NCBI GenBank assembly: GCA_902702965.1
Contig: CACRXP010000032.1
Coordinates: 1,678,480-1,742,479, forward strand
From: Spirometra erinaceieuropaei
Lineage: Eukaryota; Platyhelminthes; Cestoda; Diphyllobothriidea; Diphyllobothriidae
DNA length: 64,000 nucleotides
Direction of reading: 5' to 3'
Part shown: positions 54,313-64,000 of the stretch, one piece after another
Layout: each line of letters begins with the position of its first letter
How positions within the stretch are numbered: the first letter of the stretch is position 1
Made by a program: the position numbers and the translations under genes
The notes under the pieces: model-generated
Told to the model about the DNA's origin: nothing
Seen by the model: only the letters and a program-made list of their open reading frames with translations
Databases searched by the model: none

Positions 54313-56531
54313 CTTTCTTCAAGTCTACTTACTTGGACTCGTCTCTTTGCTTCTATTGGCAGTACATTTCGACGCGATGCTCTGCGATCGGCCCGGCGAT
54401 GGGAAACCTTTGCCCTTCGGGAGGCCTCCACGTATTCGCAGATCCGGTTTCTGCACAAGTGTCGCGACAATAATGTATTACCGAAATGTGTTTCATACAG
54501 GCTCCCGATTAACGGGCAGTATTTCAACACGGCAGAAGGATGATCCGTGTGCTCCTCCAAGATTTTCACGCGAGACTTCGCAAGTAGCGTCAAAGATTGA
54601 CCGAGAAAAGACCAGATGCTGTGATTTGATGGGCAAAATCGGTACAAATATGGTCCTACAGAAGGTGACTGAACAAACCCGCGAACGGGGAATGATACGC
54701 GATGCAGCACTGGAGAACAAATTCCGAAAGCTGCCCAATCCAACATCGCCCAGAAACGACAAACTGGTGCACAACCTGTCATCAAAGGAGCTGACGAAGG
54801 ATCAGATGCAGGTTTAACGGTATGAAGTTTCATTTAACACGGTTGACGCCAAACCTGTTAACATGATTGCAGCAGTAGAATCAACCCTTAGTCAGACGAA
54901 GACAACAGAGGAGACCAAGAGCCTCATCCGACACCAAGTGTCGTCTCTCCTAATGGCTCACAGGCCTCGGGAAGTGCTTTCCAAGGTCGAACGTGATGCG
55001 CTTAGAAAATTCAAGATCGAAAAAGACCTGGTCATCGTGCCAGCGGACAAAGGGCGCGCCACGGTTGTAATGGATAGGACAGACTACCTTCAAGAAGCCA
55101 AGGGTTTACTGGAGGGCTGACAGTTCTATGTCCCATGTTGAACGAACCCTTTAAAGGCGCTGACACGCGAAATTAATGCTACGTTGTTGGCCTTGGAGAA
55201 CTCAGGTGCAATAACACCGACCGACAGACGCATGACGAGACCCCAAGATACGGCATTGGCCCGATTCTATGGTCTCCCTAAGTTGCTCAAAGACGGCGCT
55301 CCTCTCCGACCCATCGTGTCACTCAAAGGGACTCCACCGTACGGACTGGCTAAGTGGCTGTTCCGGCGTCTCAAGTTCCTGACCGCTGAGTCAGACACCG
55401 CGGTCTCTTCGTCAGCGCAATTCCTGGAGAAACTCAAAGGGGTAAGCCTCCATCCAAATGAGGTCGTGGTATCTTTTGATGTTACATCCCTTTTTACTTC
55501 TATTCTCCAGGACCTGGCGATCGAGACAATCAAACTGCTTCTACAAAGCAAATACGATAAAAACGGAGAACCGTCTTGGACGCGCCCAAGTCCTTCAGCT
55601 CCTGAAGTTCTGTCTCCGGACGTACTTCACGTTCGACGAGACAATCTACGAAAAGGTGAAGAGTACACCAATGGCATCGCCGATTACGGGATTCATCGCC
55701 GAGGCGGTCCTACAACGGTTAGAGTTACAGATTTTTCAACACCACAGACCGAAGTTCTGGGACCGGTATGTGGATGATACCTTCGTCCTTATCGATCGGG
55801 ATTAGGTGCTGACATTCAAAGAACACCTCAACGTCGTCTTCCTGGACACAAAATTTACGATGGAGGAGGAAGAGAACAAGCAGCTGGCCTTCCTGGATGT
55901 CCTGGAATGCCGCAAAGATTGTGGTGGACTAAAGATCAAAGTGTTCAGGAAAGCGACAAATACGATGCAAATACTGAACTTCAACAGCAACCACCCAATC
56001 AGTCACAAACGCAGTTGTGTAAGGACGCTCTATTGGCCTGTCTAAACGCATTGCAGTGAGCCGCAAGACAAGATTGCCGAACTACAATACCTCCGACGGG
56101 TGTTCAATGCCAATGGATACTCGCGCATTTTCGTCAACCGGTGTATACGCAAAATTGACGAAAGGACTAACCGCATGGACACGAAATGTTGGCGATCGCT
56201 TCCGTATGTCAAGAACGTTTCGGAAGCTGTCGGTCGCCTTCTCGCACCACTTGGGGCTGGAGTTGCACACAGACCGGAGGCAACCATCAGGCGTCTGGCC
56301 ATGAAACCGAAAGACTCACTGCCACGGCTAGAAACGTCTGGAGTCCTTTATCGGATCCGGTGCAGTTGCGGACAAAGCAACTACGTCAAAGAAACTGGAA
56401 GACAGCTCCGAACGAGAATGACCGAACGCGCTGCAGCGGTGCGGAGAAATGAAGCCAGCTCTCAAGTTGCGGCTCATTCGACGAGATCCGGCCACACATT
56501 GCAATTCGATGTAGCCAAAATACTCGCATGA
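54307..56531 (+). pseudogene. PLE-A RT-endonuclease polyprotein
   Basis: In order: RIRFLHKCRDNNVLPKCVSY (about 54435-54500), a helical region to VHNLSSKELTKDQMQV (54815, then stop), VIVPADKGRATVVMDRTDYL (55030-55090), stop, ARFYGLPKLLKDGAPLRPIV (55258-55320), VVSFDVTSLFTSI (55465-55505), a frameshift near 55560, KSTPMASPITGFIAEAVLQR, the catalytic RYVDDTFVLIDRD (55762-55800), stop TAG, LAFLDVLECRKDC, stop near 56043, linker, and GIY-YIG decayed to SNYVKETGRQLRTRMTERAA, with the YIG glycine replaced by lysine. It ends near 56531. RT catalytic aspartates are intact; the nuclease motif is not. Confidence 0.88.
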
Positions 56532-56852
56532 GATGACAACCGCCTGAGCCGGGAGCTACTGGAATCATGGTTTACTGCCCCAGTCCATTAACAATTGCAA
56601 TTAACTTCCCCTTCCATACTCGGTGCTGAGACTTCGACTAGGCGGAGTAATTAGCCACGCGGGGAGCGCACAAGTGAACAAATCAGATGGTCGAGCAATC
56701 GTCACACCAACATCCAACGCACGTGATGAAATTGCAGCAATTAACGACTCAAATGTCGGCCATCAAGCAATTAGCACACCAAGTGCGACGATCCCGGATG
56801 AAGGGCGAGCCGTGAATGTTCTCAGGTATGCGGTAGCATGGTAACTGCATCC

Positions 56853-56860
56853 TATAAATA
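56853..56860 (+). promoter_or_regulatory. TATA-like box, 3' repeat of PLE-A
   Basis: TATAAATA 44 nt upstream of the ribozyme core at 56904, the same arrangement as in the 5' repeat. Confidence 0.4.
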
Positions 56861-56898
56861 CTGCAGCCCCTTGTGCATGAACCACCCCTATTTGCTTT

Positions 56899-56945
56899 TG
56901 TCTCTGATGATGGGTTCGAGCAGGAATCCGACACGTCAGGCTAAT
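56899..56945 (+). ncRNA. Hammerhead-like core, 3' repeat (PLE-A)
   Basis: GTCT, CTGATGA (56904-56910), T, helix II GGGTTC / GAATCC with loop GAGCAG, GACA (family GAAA), CGTC, AGGC. Helix I is GUCU/AGGC including one G-U. Helix III is the self-complementary ACGU. Cleavage would follow C56937, but the A-to-C change in GAAA should inactivate this copy. Confidence 0.6.
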
Positions 56946-56989
56946 AGAGCTCTTGTCCCAACAATCGTGTCTCCTTCTTCATGACGCTA

Positions 56990-57880
56990 ATTATATTAAC
57001 TATCATTTCGGCCGGTCAACTAAAAACACGGAATAATGTGAGACGTTCGGTGATATTTCTAGTACATCCTCGACCTCAGCGGATCCCACCGTCGCTAAAT
57101 GCCCCGGAGGAATGTTGTTGAAACAAAGTTCTTCATAAACGCAGAAAATGATTTCTTTGTGAATGCATCTGCTCAGAGGGTTAAAATTAATGCGTACCGA
57201 GCATGGGACTTTATGGAGGCCATCATTACTACGTCTTATGTGTCAAAAAAATAAAATGAAATATTGTTTGATTTGAACAATCTGATCTTGAAAAAAATTG
57301 CGTCGAATGCCTGCAAATAGATTTCCAAGCAAATAATCAAACATTGCGCACTTCATTTTATGCAGAAGGTAAGATAACACCAATTTTGTGGAGGATATTT
57401 GCGACAAACATATGCAAAACTGTTCTTTTGAACAATTACTATATGTGGGCTGGTTCATTTACCCGGCCAACAGCATATAGATAGTCATTACGGAATGCCA
57501 AAATCCGAGTCTATTCAGTGGACATACATTTTTGGGTTTGCGATATTTCCGCTTCAGTAGGTTAGTATTTCAAACCGGCCAAACAGAATGTTAGTATTTA
57601 TTTTGGGTTTTTGTTTAATTTGAGTTGGTTCACTATTAATTGAACTAGTTTGACAACATCGACACATTTTAGTCAAGTTTAAGCTGAAAAGCAAAGGCAA
57701 CTCAAGGCCTGCGTGAACTATCGAATCGTCTCCAATAAAGCGGTTTTTTCCGCTATCGCAGTTTTGTGCAGCAGCAACTAAGAAAGAGACAGCACAAATA
57801 AACAACTGTGCACGCAAAGGAAATTCAGGGATGTACCGACTGAACTGCAATCAAGAACTTCTTCAAATCACCCAGGCAGC
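56990..57880. other. No recognised gene
   Basis: AT-rich; short frames only. Confidence 0.5.
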
Positions 57881-57989
57881 CTACGAGCACCTAACTAAAG
57901 GAACCGTGCCGCTTCTCAGCACTAATGGACAGACTCTCCTAGTTAAAATCATTGCACATTGTGGAGTGTCTTCGTAAGTGGCCTCAACG

Positions 57990-59705
57990 GAAGTGTCCTG
58001 CGATGCCGCCATCGACCACTTCCCTCAAGCAAGAACCAGAAACAATCTCGATCTTCTGCCTTCTCTTCCAGAAGCAACCCGGGCCGTACATCAACTCTCC
58101 AGCAGCAAGGCACCGGGCTCCGACACGTTCCCAACAGACGGCCCCGGCTGATGAATCAACTCACAACGCTATTCCAAGAGATGTAAATCGGAGGACAGGT
58201 TCCTCGGGACGTCAAGGATGCGACAGTCGTTTTTCCTAATGAGCGCAAAGAGAACCAGTAAGTCTGTGATAACTTCCAAGGACTCGTTCTGCTCGAAATT
58301 CCCGGAAAGTCCTTCACTCGCATCCTCCTCAAATTGGGGACTTCTGCTGGAAAGTCTGGATTCTGACGCCACTGCGGAAACACCGACATGCTCTTCGCCG
58401 TCCACCAGCTGAAAACGAAGCGATACAGAATGCGGACCCACCTCTACAATTCCTACGTGGACTTGAAGAAAGCCTTCGAGGGGGTGGACCGCAGTGCATT
58501 GGGGAAAATCGTGCAGGAATTCGACTATCCTTTGCATTTCACGTACACGGTGTGTCGGCTGACGACGGGAAAATGGGGTGCTTAATGACCGAACGGACTG
58601 CCCCCGAGGTATTCGCAGTGACTAATGGGATGATGAAGAACTACGTAATTGGCCCAAACTCCTTCGGCTTCAGATGTTTCTTCATGCTGATGGACGTTTA
58701 ACTTGATGCGTGCTCCAAGTTTTGCATCGCCTACGGGTGTGACGAGCATCATCTTAACATTCGGTGCGTGTAGATCTCACCACGTCATTCTACGACTAAA
58801 ATGGATGACCCGCTCTGCGCTGATGACTGCGCAGTCAACTCCGTGTCAGAAGTTGACATGCAACGGAGCATGGACCTCTTTGCCGCGGTTGTGTCAGCTT
58901 CGGGCTGACTATAAACGCGGACAAAACGGAAGCCATGCATCAGTCCCCGCCCAAGTGCGCATACTGTGCTCCTCTCGTGCACTTCAACGACACCCAACTG
59001 AAGACCGCGGATAACTTCGTCTAATTAGGCAGTACATTCTCATGCTGCATCAAAATGGAAGACGAAATGTCTTTCCTGACCTCGAAAGCCAGCCAAGCCT
59101 TTGGCCTGCTGCAGAACTCCGTATGAAATCGTCAAGGTTTCCATCCCAAAACTAAACTGAAGGCGTACAAAAGTGTAACCATGTCGACGCTGTTGTATGG
59201 TGGGGTGATCTGCAGATTTTGCAAAAAACAAGCGCGGAAAATCAGTTTTTTCCCCTGGATACTAAGGCTGTGACAGAACAGGATCCTGGACACTGCAGTT
59301 TTGGAGCGACTGAAATCCTCAGAACCCATGCCATTCTGCAGCAACTGCAATTATTTTGGAGCGGCAAACTCATGAGAATGGACAACGGGCGCCTAACAAC
59401 ACAGATATGTCTCCACGATTTATCGCCCATAAGGAGGTCAAACCCGTTGCTACAAGACACCGTGCAGGATTCTCTGAAGCGGATACAGACCAACCCGGTT
59501 TCATACAGAACCGAGCTGCCTGAGGAAGAACAGCGGAAACAGGATCAGCTACCTATAAAGCCGGCCGTACAGGTCTCATCACGTCTCTCTAACATGCATA
59601 GCCTGCTCTTAGCTGATGACTGCTCAGTCAACACCGTGTCAGAAGCTGACATACAACGGACCATTGCCGGGGGTTTGCAACCTTGGACAGTTACAAGAAT
59701 AAGGT
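57990..59705 (+). pseudogene. RTE-like reverse transcriptase remnants
   Basis: Pieces in order: LDLLPSLPEATRAVHQLSSS then KAPGSD (58040-58125), LMNQLTTLFQEM, VPRDVKDATVVF, a decayed GI.LL..GK block, DMLFAVHQLK and YNSYVDLKKAFEGVDRSALG (58388-58500), then ADDCAVNSVSEVDMQRSMDL (58822-58885), EIVKVSIPKL, ATEILRTHAILQQLQLFWSG then KLMRMDNGRL (59310-59395). After it the palm block recurs as LLADDCSVNTVSEADIQRTI (59605-59668), so a second copy has been joined. Stops and frameshifts are frequent and the catalytic block is split. Confidence 0.75.
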
Positions 59706-60545
59706 GACCCACGACGCCAACTCTCAACCTATCTCGGCATGCTTACGTCGTGAAAAAATGCCCGGTGCGCCGGTCGACCTCGTTAGACATCTCTGGACTC
59801 AAAGCATCAACCCGATTGACCCAACCGATGTCGCTCTGAGCCCCCTCTGTTCCAACACTCACGACGTCCACTACAACGACCCCCTCACTGCGCATGGCCA
59901 ACATCCCCGTGCGGCACCTCCGTCGGTCGCTGCTCTCTCCATCATTCCTGCCACAACTCCCGCGGCGAAGACCACCGCCAGAGCTTCCCCCCTTCACAAT
60001 CGGAAGTAATTCTCGCAAAGAAGCACCCTCACTAAAGCCACCTCATTTTTCAATAATGTGGACTTGATGCTAGCCTGTCCTCATTGCGACCGCACATTTG
60101 TCTCACGCATCGGCCTGCCCAGTCACTTGCTAATCCACCCCACTGCGACCGGTGCGCAGTGTCTGGAGTCCCCACACACGCGTCACAGTTCACACCGACC
60201 ACGCACATCCATACCCTGCGTGAACCTATTCTGTCACATGCGTATGGGCAGCAGTGGAAGCCACCGCAGTATCTGCAGATATAACAAACCTTGCAGGCCA
60301 ATCAGTCCTCTCATGCCTTCGCATCGACTTGTGCGCCCAGTAGCATCGCGACAACAGCCGACTCGTTATCCTCCAACCCATCCTGTCCACACCGTCACCG
60401 TACGTTCACCTTACGCATCGACTTGGTTGGCCATTTGTCAGTCTGTGGCACAAAGACTGGCCTGGATCATCGACATACACTGGACGCCATCGCCTCAGTT
60501 GTCCGCACTGCCCTCGCACATTCAGCCGTCGGATGTACCCATTAG
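59706..60545 (+). pseudogene. C2H2 zinc-finger tail of RTE-like LINE
   Basis: Finger-like units: MPGAPVDLVRHLWTQSINPI (cysteines lost, 59760-59815), LACPHCDRTFVSRIGLPSHL then LIHPT (60070-60140, an intact C2-H2 pattern), a decayed HSSHRPRTS...FCHMRMG unit (60190-60248) and CPHRHRTFTLRIDLVGHLSV then CGT (60385-60455). Linkers are Pro/Thr/Ser-rich. Fingers of this sort at the RT C-terminus may bind nucleic acid; their role is inferred. Confidence 0.7.
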
Positions 60546-60626
60546 GCCACATATAAGTTCATGAATTCAAGGAAAACAATTTGGCGGGCATACGTAAGCT
60601 TTCGATAAATTCTCATCAAGCCTATA

Positions 60627-61621
60627 CAGTGCGTGACCTATCTCATGAAATGTTGGCTGAAAATCTGAAATGAGTTTTCCATTAGGAAGAATTACTTGGT
60701 CGCGGTTGTGAGACTGATTATCTCAAGGCATACTCTTATAACATTTTAGACTTGGCAGAATATCGGCTTTAAAATGCAGTTCTTTTCAATCTCCTTTAGA
60801 AAGCGTGCTTGGTAAAAAATGACTACTTAAGTAGCATGCATTTTTCCCATTGATTTTCGATGGTCTTGGAAATTCAAATAAATTTTATAGAAACCACAAA
60901 CAAAAATATGCTTTCTTTTAGTCAATCAATAGAGAATCACGTCTCCTTTATATTTTATACTTAATGAAGCATTATAATTAGGTTTTAAAAAAGTTTCTAA
61001 TTATAAGACTTTTTAAGATCGCGAAATGTCCATTCACATAGCATCGAACCTGGCCGTTTACCACTGCTCCGCTTGAAATGTACAACATGGTCCGCATCCA
61101 TCGCAAAATTTTATGGACCCTGTATAATATCTCTTTGATGACATAGAAAAATATGTGATTTTCTTTACGTAGAACGCATGCAGCTTGTAGAGTGAAATCA
61201 CTAAGCGCTAATGCAACGAATGATCAGGCTCCAAATTTTTCGGCAATTGGAACACTTTTTTAAAACCTAATTATACTCCTTTCTTAGGTATCAAATATAA
61301 AGAAGATGTGATTCTCTATTGATTGACTATAAGAAAGCATATTTTTGCTTATGGTTTACATAAAATATATTTGAATTTCCAAGACCATCGTAATTCAAAG
61401 GGAAAAATGCTTGCTACATAAGTAGTCATGTTTTACTAAGCACGCTTTCTACAGGAGATTGAAAAGAAGTGCATTTTAAAGCCGACATCCTGCCGAGTTT
61501 AAAATGTTATAAGAGTGCGCCTAATGATAATCAGTATCACAACAGCGACCAAGTAATCCTTCCTAATCGAAAACGCATTTCAGAATTTCAGCCATAATTT
61601 CATGAGATAGGTCACGCACTG
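60627..61621. mobile_element. Foldback MITE-like element copy M6, complete
   Basis: 995 bp bounded by TA on both sides, with termini CAGTGCGTGACCTATCTCAT and its inverse ending GGTCACGCACTG. The two arms are inverted copies for about 400 bp each around a distinct 150-200 bp centre. CAGT ends and TA duplication are the Tc1/mariner signature. There is no transposase frame, so it would be mobilised in trans. Confidence 0.85.
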
Positions 61622-61687
61622 TATACTTATATTGCTGTCAAAATGATTAAAAGGAAAGTGCTGGCAAGCAGAAGTTATTCTGTAGCT

Positions 61688-61718
61688 GGGGGTTAGGGGG
61701 GAGGAGGGTCTGGGTGGG
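61688..61718 (+). other. G-run cluster (potential G-quadruplex)
   Basis: Five G-runs of 5, 6, 3, 3 and 3 bases with loops of 1-4 bases on the plus strand, opposite the PLE-B proline-rich tail. Confidence 0.6.
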
Positions 61719-62440
61719 TGAGGTGAAAAACAAAATTACCGTCAGTGTCAGGGCGAGAAGGGGATGGTGGGTACTGGGATGGGTAATCATACGTAGGTGG
61801 GTAGCATGGTGGCTTTGGCCCATGGGAACTGTGGGGCCTGTACGAAGTTCTTTTGTGCGCATAGAACTGGTTTGTATAGCGTGATGGCAGCCGCTTCTGC
61901 TGTTGCCAAAAGACGCTGTCCAAGTGGTTTTGGAAAGCTTTACGCAACCTTGTAAATCACTCCGAATGCCTGACCGGCATCTACACAGTGATCTGTGTCT
62001 AACGTGTAGGCGGGGATAGACCTGTTGACGTTCTTTACTTGTTTCTTTCTTAACCGAGCTGAAAGGTGTTCCCTTATTCTTTTGGACAAACGCCGGCTCG
62101 GGCGACCAATATATTCTGCCCCACAGGAGTAGGTGAACGAGTAAATGCACATAGAAGTGGCCTGCGCTGGCAGTTTGTCCTAGCCGTCTCCGTGTAGGAT
62201 GGGAATAGTGAAGAAGAGTACACGGGCGTCAGCTGCTGGAAAGGTGCGCTTTACAGCTTGAATTATGCGAATTCTTAGACGTTCACTTGCCGCGTCCCCT
62301 TGAGACGGGACCGTGATGAAAAGCTTCTTCTTTTCTGCCGTCAGAATCGGGGCTTTGGTGGTCTCTCGGTCATGTACTTGGCAATAAATCGATCGGGGTA
62401 CCCGTTCTGGCGAAAGAAATTTTCGATAATCTTAATATTC
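61693..62440 (-). pseudogene. PLE-B linker and GIY-YIG endonuclease
   Basis: Minus strand: FITVPSQGDAASERLRIRII (about 62320-62265), a stop near 62185, then MCIYSFTYSCGAEYIGRPSR, RLSKRIREHLSARL, LDTDHCVDAGQAFGVIYKVA, a frameshift near 61945 and a Pro/Tyr-rich tail (PPTYDYPSQYPPSPSRP). Catalytic Y, G and R are present, but the frame is broken. Confidence 0.8.
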
Positions 62441-62450
62441 ATGAATGCCT

Positions 62451-63008
62451 GCGACAGAACACTACCGGCTCTACCATATCACCACATATATCTTTGTCAG
62501 AACCAAAAGCACACATGACCACACTCAACATCACACAAGAAAAGCACGTGCTTGGAATCTCTTGTGTGTTTTTGTGCGTGTATTTGTGGGAAGTGTGTTC
62601 CTAGATCCCATGTTGCTCCCTTATCGCATTTATGATCCGGGTCTAATAGTGTCAGGATGCGCTAAGCGTCGTAACTTGGAAGGCTGCCAAGTGACTGTCC
62701 AACTCAATTCTTGTAGCCAGTACAGTGTGTGTTTGTGTAGAGTGGCAAAATGGTGGACTAAGGATTGAACTTTCTTCGTAAAATCCCAGCTCTTTTGTTT
62801 GAGTACCTATGTGGCAAGCGCAGGCGAGGCCAGTTACTATTGATGCCTTTTAATTTCTACTGAAATTAATTGATAACTTCAATTGAATCATTTTGAACTA
62901 AGGTCTATAGAAGTAAACCGAAATTTTATGCATGTATACTTGGGCCGATTTTTCATCGACCACAACGGCATAACCGCGTAATATTCATTAACTGCCGACG
63001 GACAGCTA
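62451..63008. other. No recognised gene
   Basis: Nothing supported. Confidence 0.5.
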
Positions 63009-63975
63009 CAGTAGGTGGACTAACTCATGAACTATCAACCGAAATTCCGAAATGAGTTTTCGTTCCGAAAAGATTAATTAAGAAGGGTTGTAAAACTAAC
63101 CATCGCGTAGCATAATTCCATCCTAATTCGGTTACCTCTGGCTGCCGGCTTTCGAGGGCACCTCCTTCCAGCTGCATGCAAAAACTTCACTCTGTAAAAA
63201 ATGCCACATATGTAGCATCAATTTTTCCCATTTATTTTCGATGCCCCTAAAACCCCAATTATATTTCATGAAAAACATATATAAAAATATTAAGTGTTCC
63301 ACTCATTCAATAGAACATTACGTCTTTTTTCAATGTTATACTCGGAGGAAGGGTATCAGTCGGTTTTAAGAAACTTGCCCGATTTCCGAATAATTTTTAA
63401 CCCGTTCTGCTCTCACACTTGCATTCAGGGTTTTCAGACTACGAGCCGTATATCTTCCGGTATGGAGGGGAGACAATATAGATTTCATAAAATGAAGTAT
63501 GGGATTTGATCCATATTGTTAATTTCACAAGTCACGTTGATAATTATGGAGACATGACGTTTTATGAACGGCCATTTCACGATATTTAAAAGTCTCGCAA
63601 TTAGGAACCTTATGAAAAATGAATTTTATCCCACCTTCGAGTATAACATTGAAAGAAAACATAATTTTCTATCGAATAAATGGAACACTGAATATTATTT
63701 TTCATGTTTTTTATGAAAAATAATTGGGTTTTTAGGGGCATCGAATATCAATGAGAATATTTGATGCTACATAAGCAGTCACTTTTTTACAGAGTATCGT
63801 TTTTGCATTCAGCCGTAAGAAATTTTTTTCGACTGTTGGCATCCTGAGGTAACTGAATTATTATAGAAGGATGTTGCAGGATGACTATTTTTACAACACT
63901 TATTATTTAATTTTTTCGAATTGAAAACGCATTATGGAAATGTAGCTGATATTTCATAAATTAGGCCACCTACTG
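63009..63975. mobile_element. Foldback MITE-like element copy M7 (subfamily B), complete
   Basis: 967 bp flanked by TA. Left end CAGTAGGTGGACTAACTCAT, right end TTAGGCCACCTACTG. The arms are inverted copies meeting around 63400-63560. The terminus differs from M6 (CAGTAGGTGG against CAGTGCGTGA), but the internal block order is the same, so these are sister subfamilies. Confidence 0.82.
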
Positions 63976-64000
63976 TAGTGGTTTATTTTCTTGTCAAGAG

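Larger units (their letters stand above)
54224..56985 (+). mobile_element. PLE-A, near full-length Penelope-like element
   Basis: Plus strand: 5' terminal repeat with TATA-like box and ribozyme core (54224-54400), N-terminal region, RT, linker, GIY-YIG, spacer, then a 3' terminal repeat with TATA-like box and ribozyme core (to about 56985). The single coding frame is broken by stops and frameshifts. With the inverted arm on its left it shows the complete terminal organisation described for PLEs. Confidence 0.88.
57881..60560 (+). mobile_element. RTE-like LINE with zinc-finger tail, degenerate
   Basis: Plus strand: a pre-RT segment (57881-58000), RT pieces (58000-59020), the RT C-terminal region (59030-59530), a second short RT palm piece (59560-59705), then proline/threonine-rich sequence and C2H2 fingers (59706-60545). 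The RT piece is of the APE-LINE (RTE-like) type. No endonuclease is present, so it is 5'-truncated. Frames are broken throughout; this is an old copy. Confidence 0.75.
61650..62450 (-). mobile_element. PLE-B fragment
   Basis: Minus strand from the RT-EN linker (QNGYPDRFIAKYMTERPPKP near 62420-62360) through GIY-YIG to the proline-rich tail. No RT catalytic region. Its right end is near 62450. Confidence 0.8.

Overview
This window reads as a repeat-dense piece of a eukaryotic, most likely flatworm, nuclear genome. There are no bacterial operons, rRNA genes, convincing tRNAs or CRISPR arrays. Almost every recognisable protein segment belongs to a transposable element: Penelope-like retroelements (PLEs, with YVDD-type RT and a GIY-YIG endonuclease), CR1/Jockey-like LINEs with an (ACTGA)n 3' tail, an RTE-like LINE whose RT is followed by C2H2 zinc fingers, and a Helitron. 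From memory this mix looks like cestodes, perhaps diphyllobothriids. That is an inference; no database was searched.

Layout. 1-1.1 kb holds nothing recognised. 1.1-1.8 kb is a PLE-A 3' end. 1.8-5.3 kb holds a nearly full-length minus-strand PLE-B in tandem with a second PLE-B 3' end. 6.9-7.45 kb is a PLE-C 3' end. 7.5-11.3 kb is mostly blank, with one possible host terminal exon near 10.35-10.55 kb. 11.3-15.66 kb is the best-preserved element, a CR1-like LINE with an open 965-codon EN-RT frame and a frameshifted ORF1. A rearranged PLE-A (15.67-16.4 kb) sits in its tail. 16.4-20.4 kb holds two overlapping minus-strand Helitron copies. 21.85-24.15 kb is a decayed LINE carrying a probable solo LTR. 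28.1-30.1 kb and 36.6-39.95 kb hold two closely related copies of a second LINE family. Smaller LINE and PLE fragments lie at 31.6, 32.6, 35.3-36.5 and 40.3-41.0 kb. From 43.5 kb to the end the window is populated by about 1 kb foldback elements with CAGT termini and TA flanks (best copies 60.6-61.6 and 63.0-64.0 kb), interleaved with PLE pieces at 47.0, 49.2, 51.5, 53.9-57.0 and 61.7 kb and the RTE-like LINE with fingers at 57.9-60.6 kb.

The most interesting signal is RNA. The terminal repeats of PLE-A and PLE-C carry hammerhead-ribozyme-like cores (CUGANGA, six-base-pair helix II, GAAA, self-complementary ACGU or AGCU helix III, then C and a short helix I). Helices II and III show compensatory changes between the two families. 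In PLE-A a TATAAATA box lies about 50 nt upstream. Other strong signals are head-to-head and head-to-tail PLE junctions, a 287 bp identical tract inside two otherwise diverged Helitron copies, and a conserved stem-loop with GNRA loops at LINE 3' ends.

How the parts relate: no element other than the 12453-15350 frame looks able to make a complete protein. The window is best read as layered, nested insertions in intergenic or intronic DNA, with the two 28/38 kb LINE copies and the PLE-B tandem among the younger layers and the Helitron, the 22-24 kb LINE and the RTE-like LINE among the older ones.
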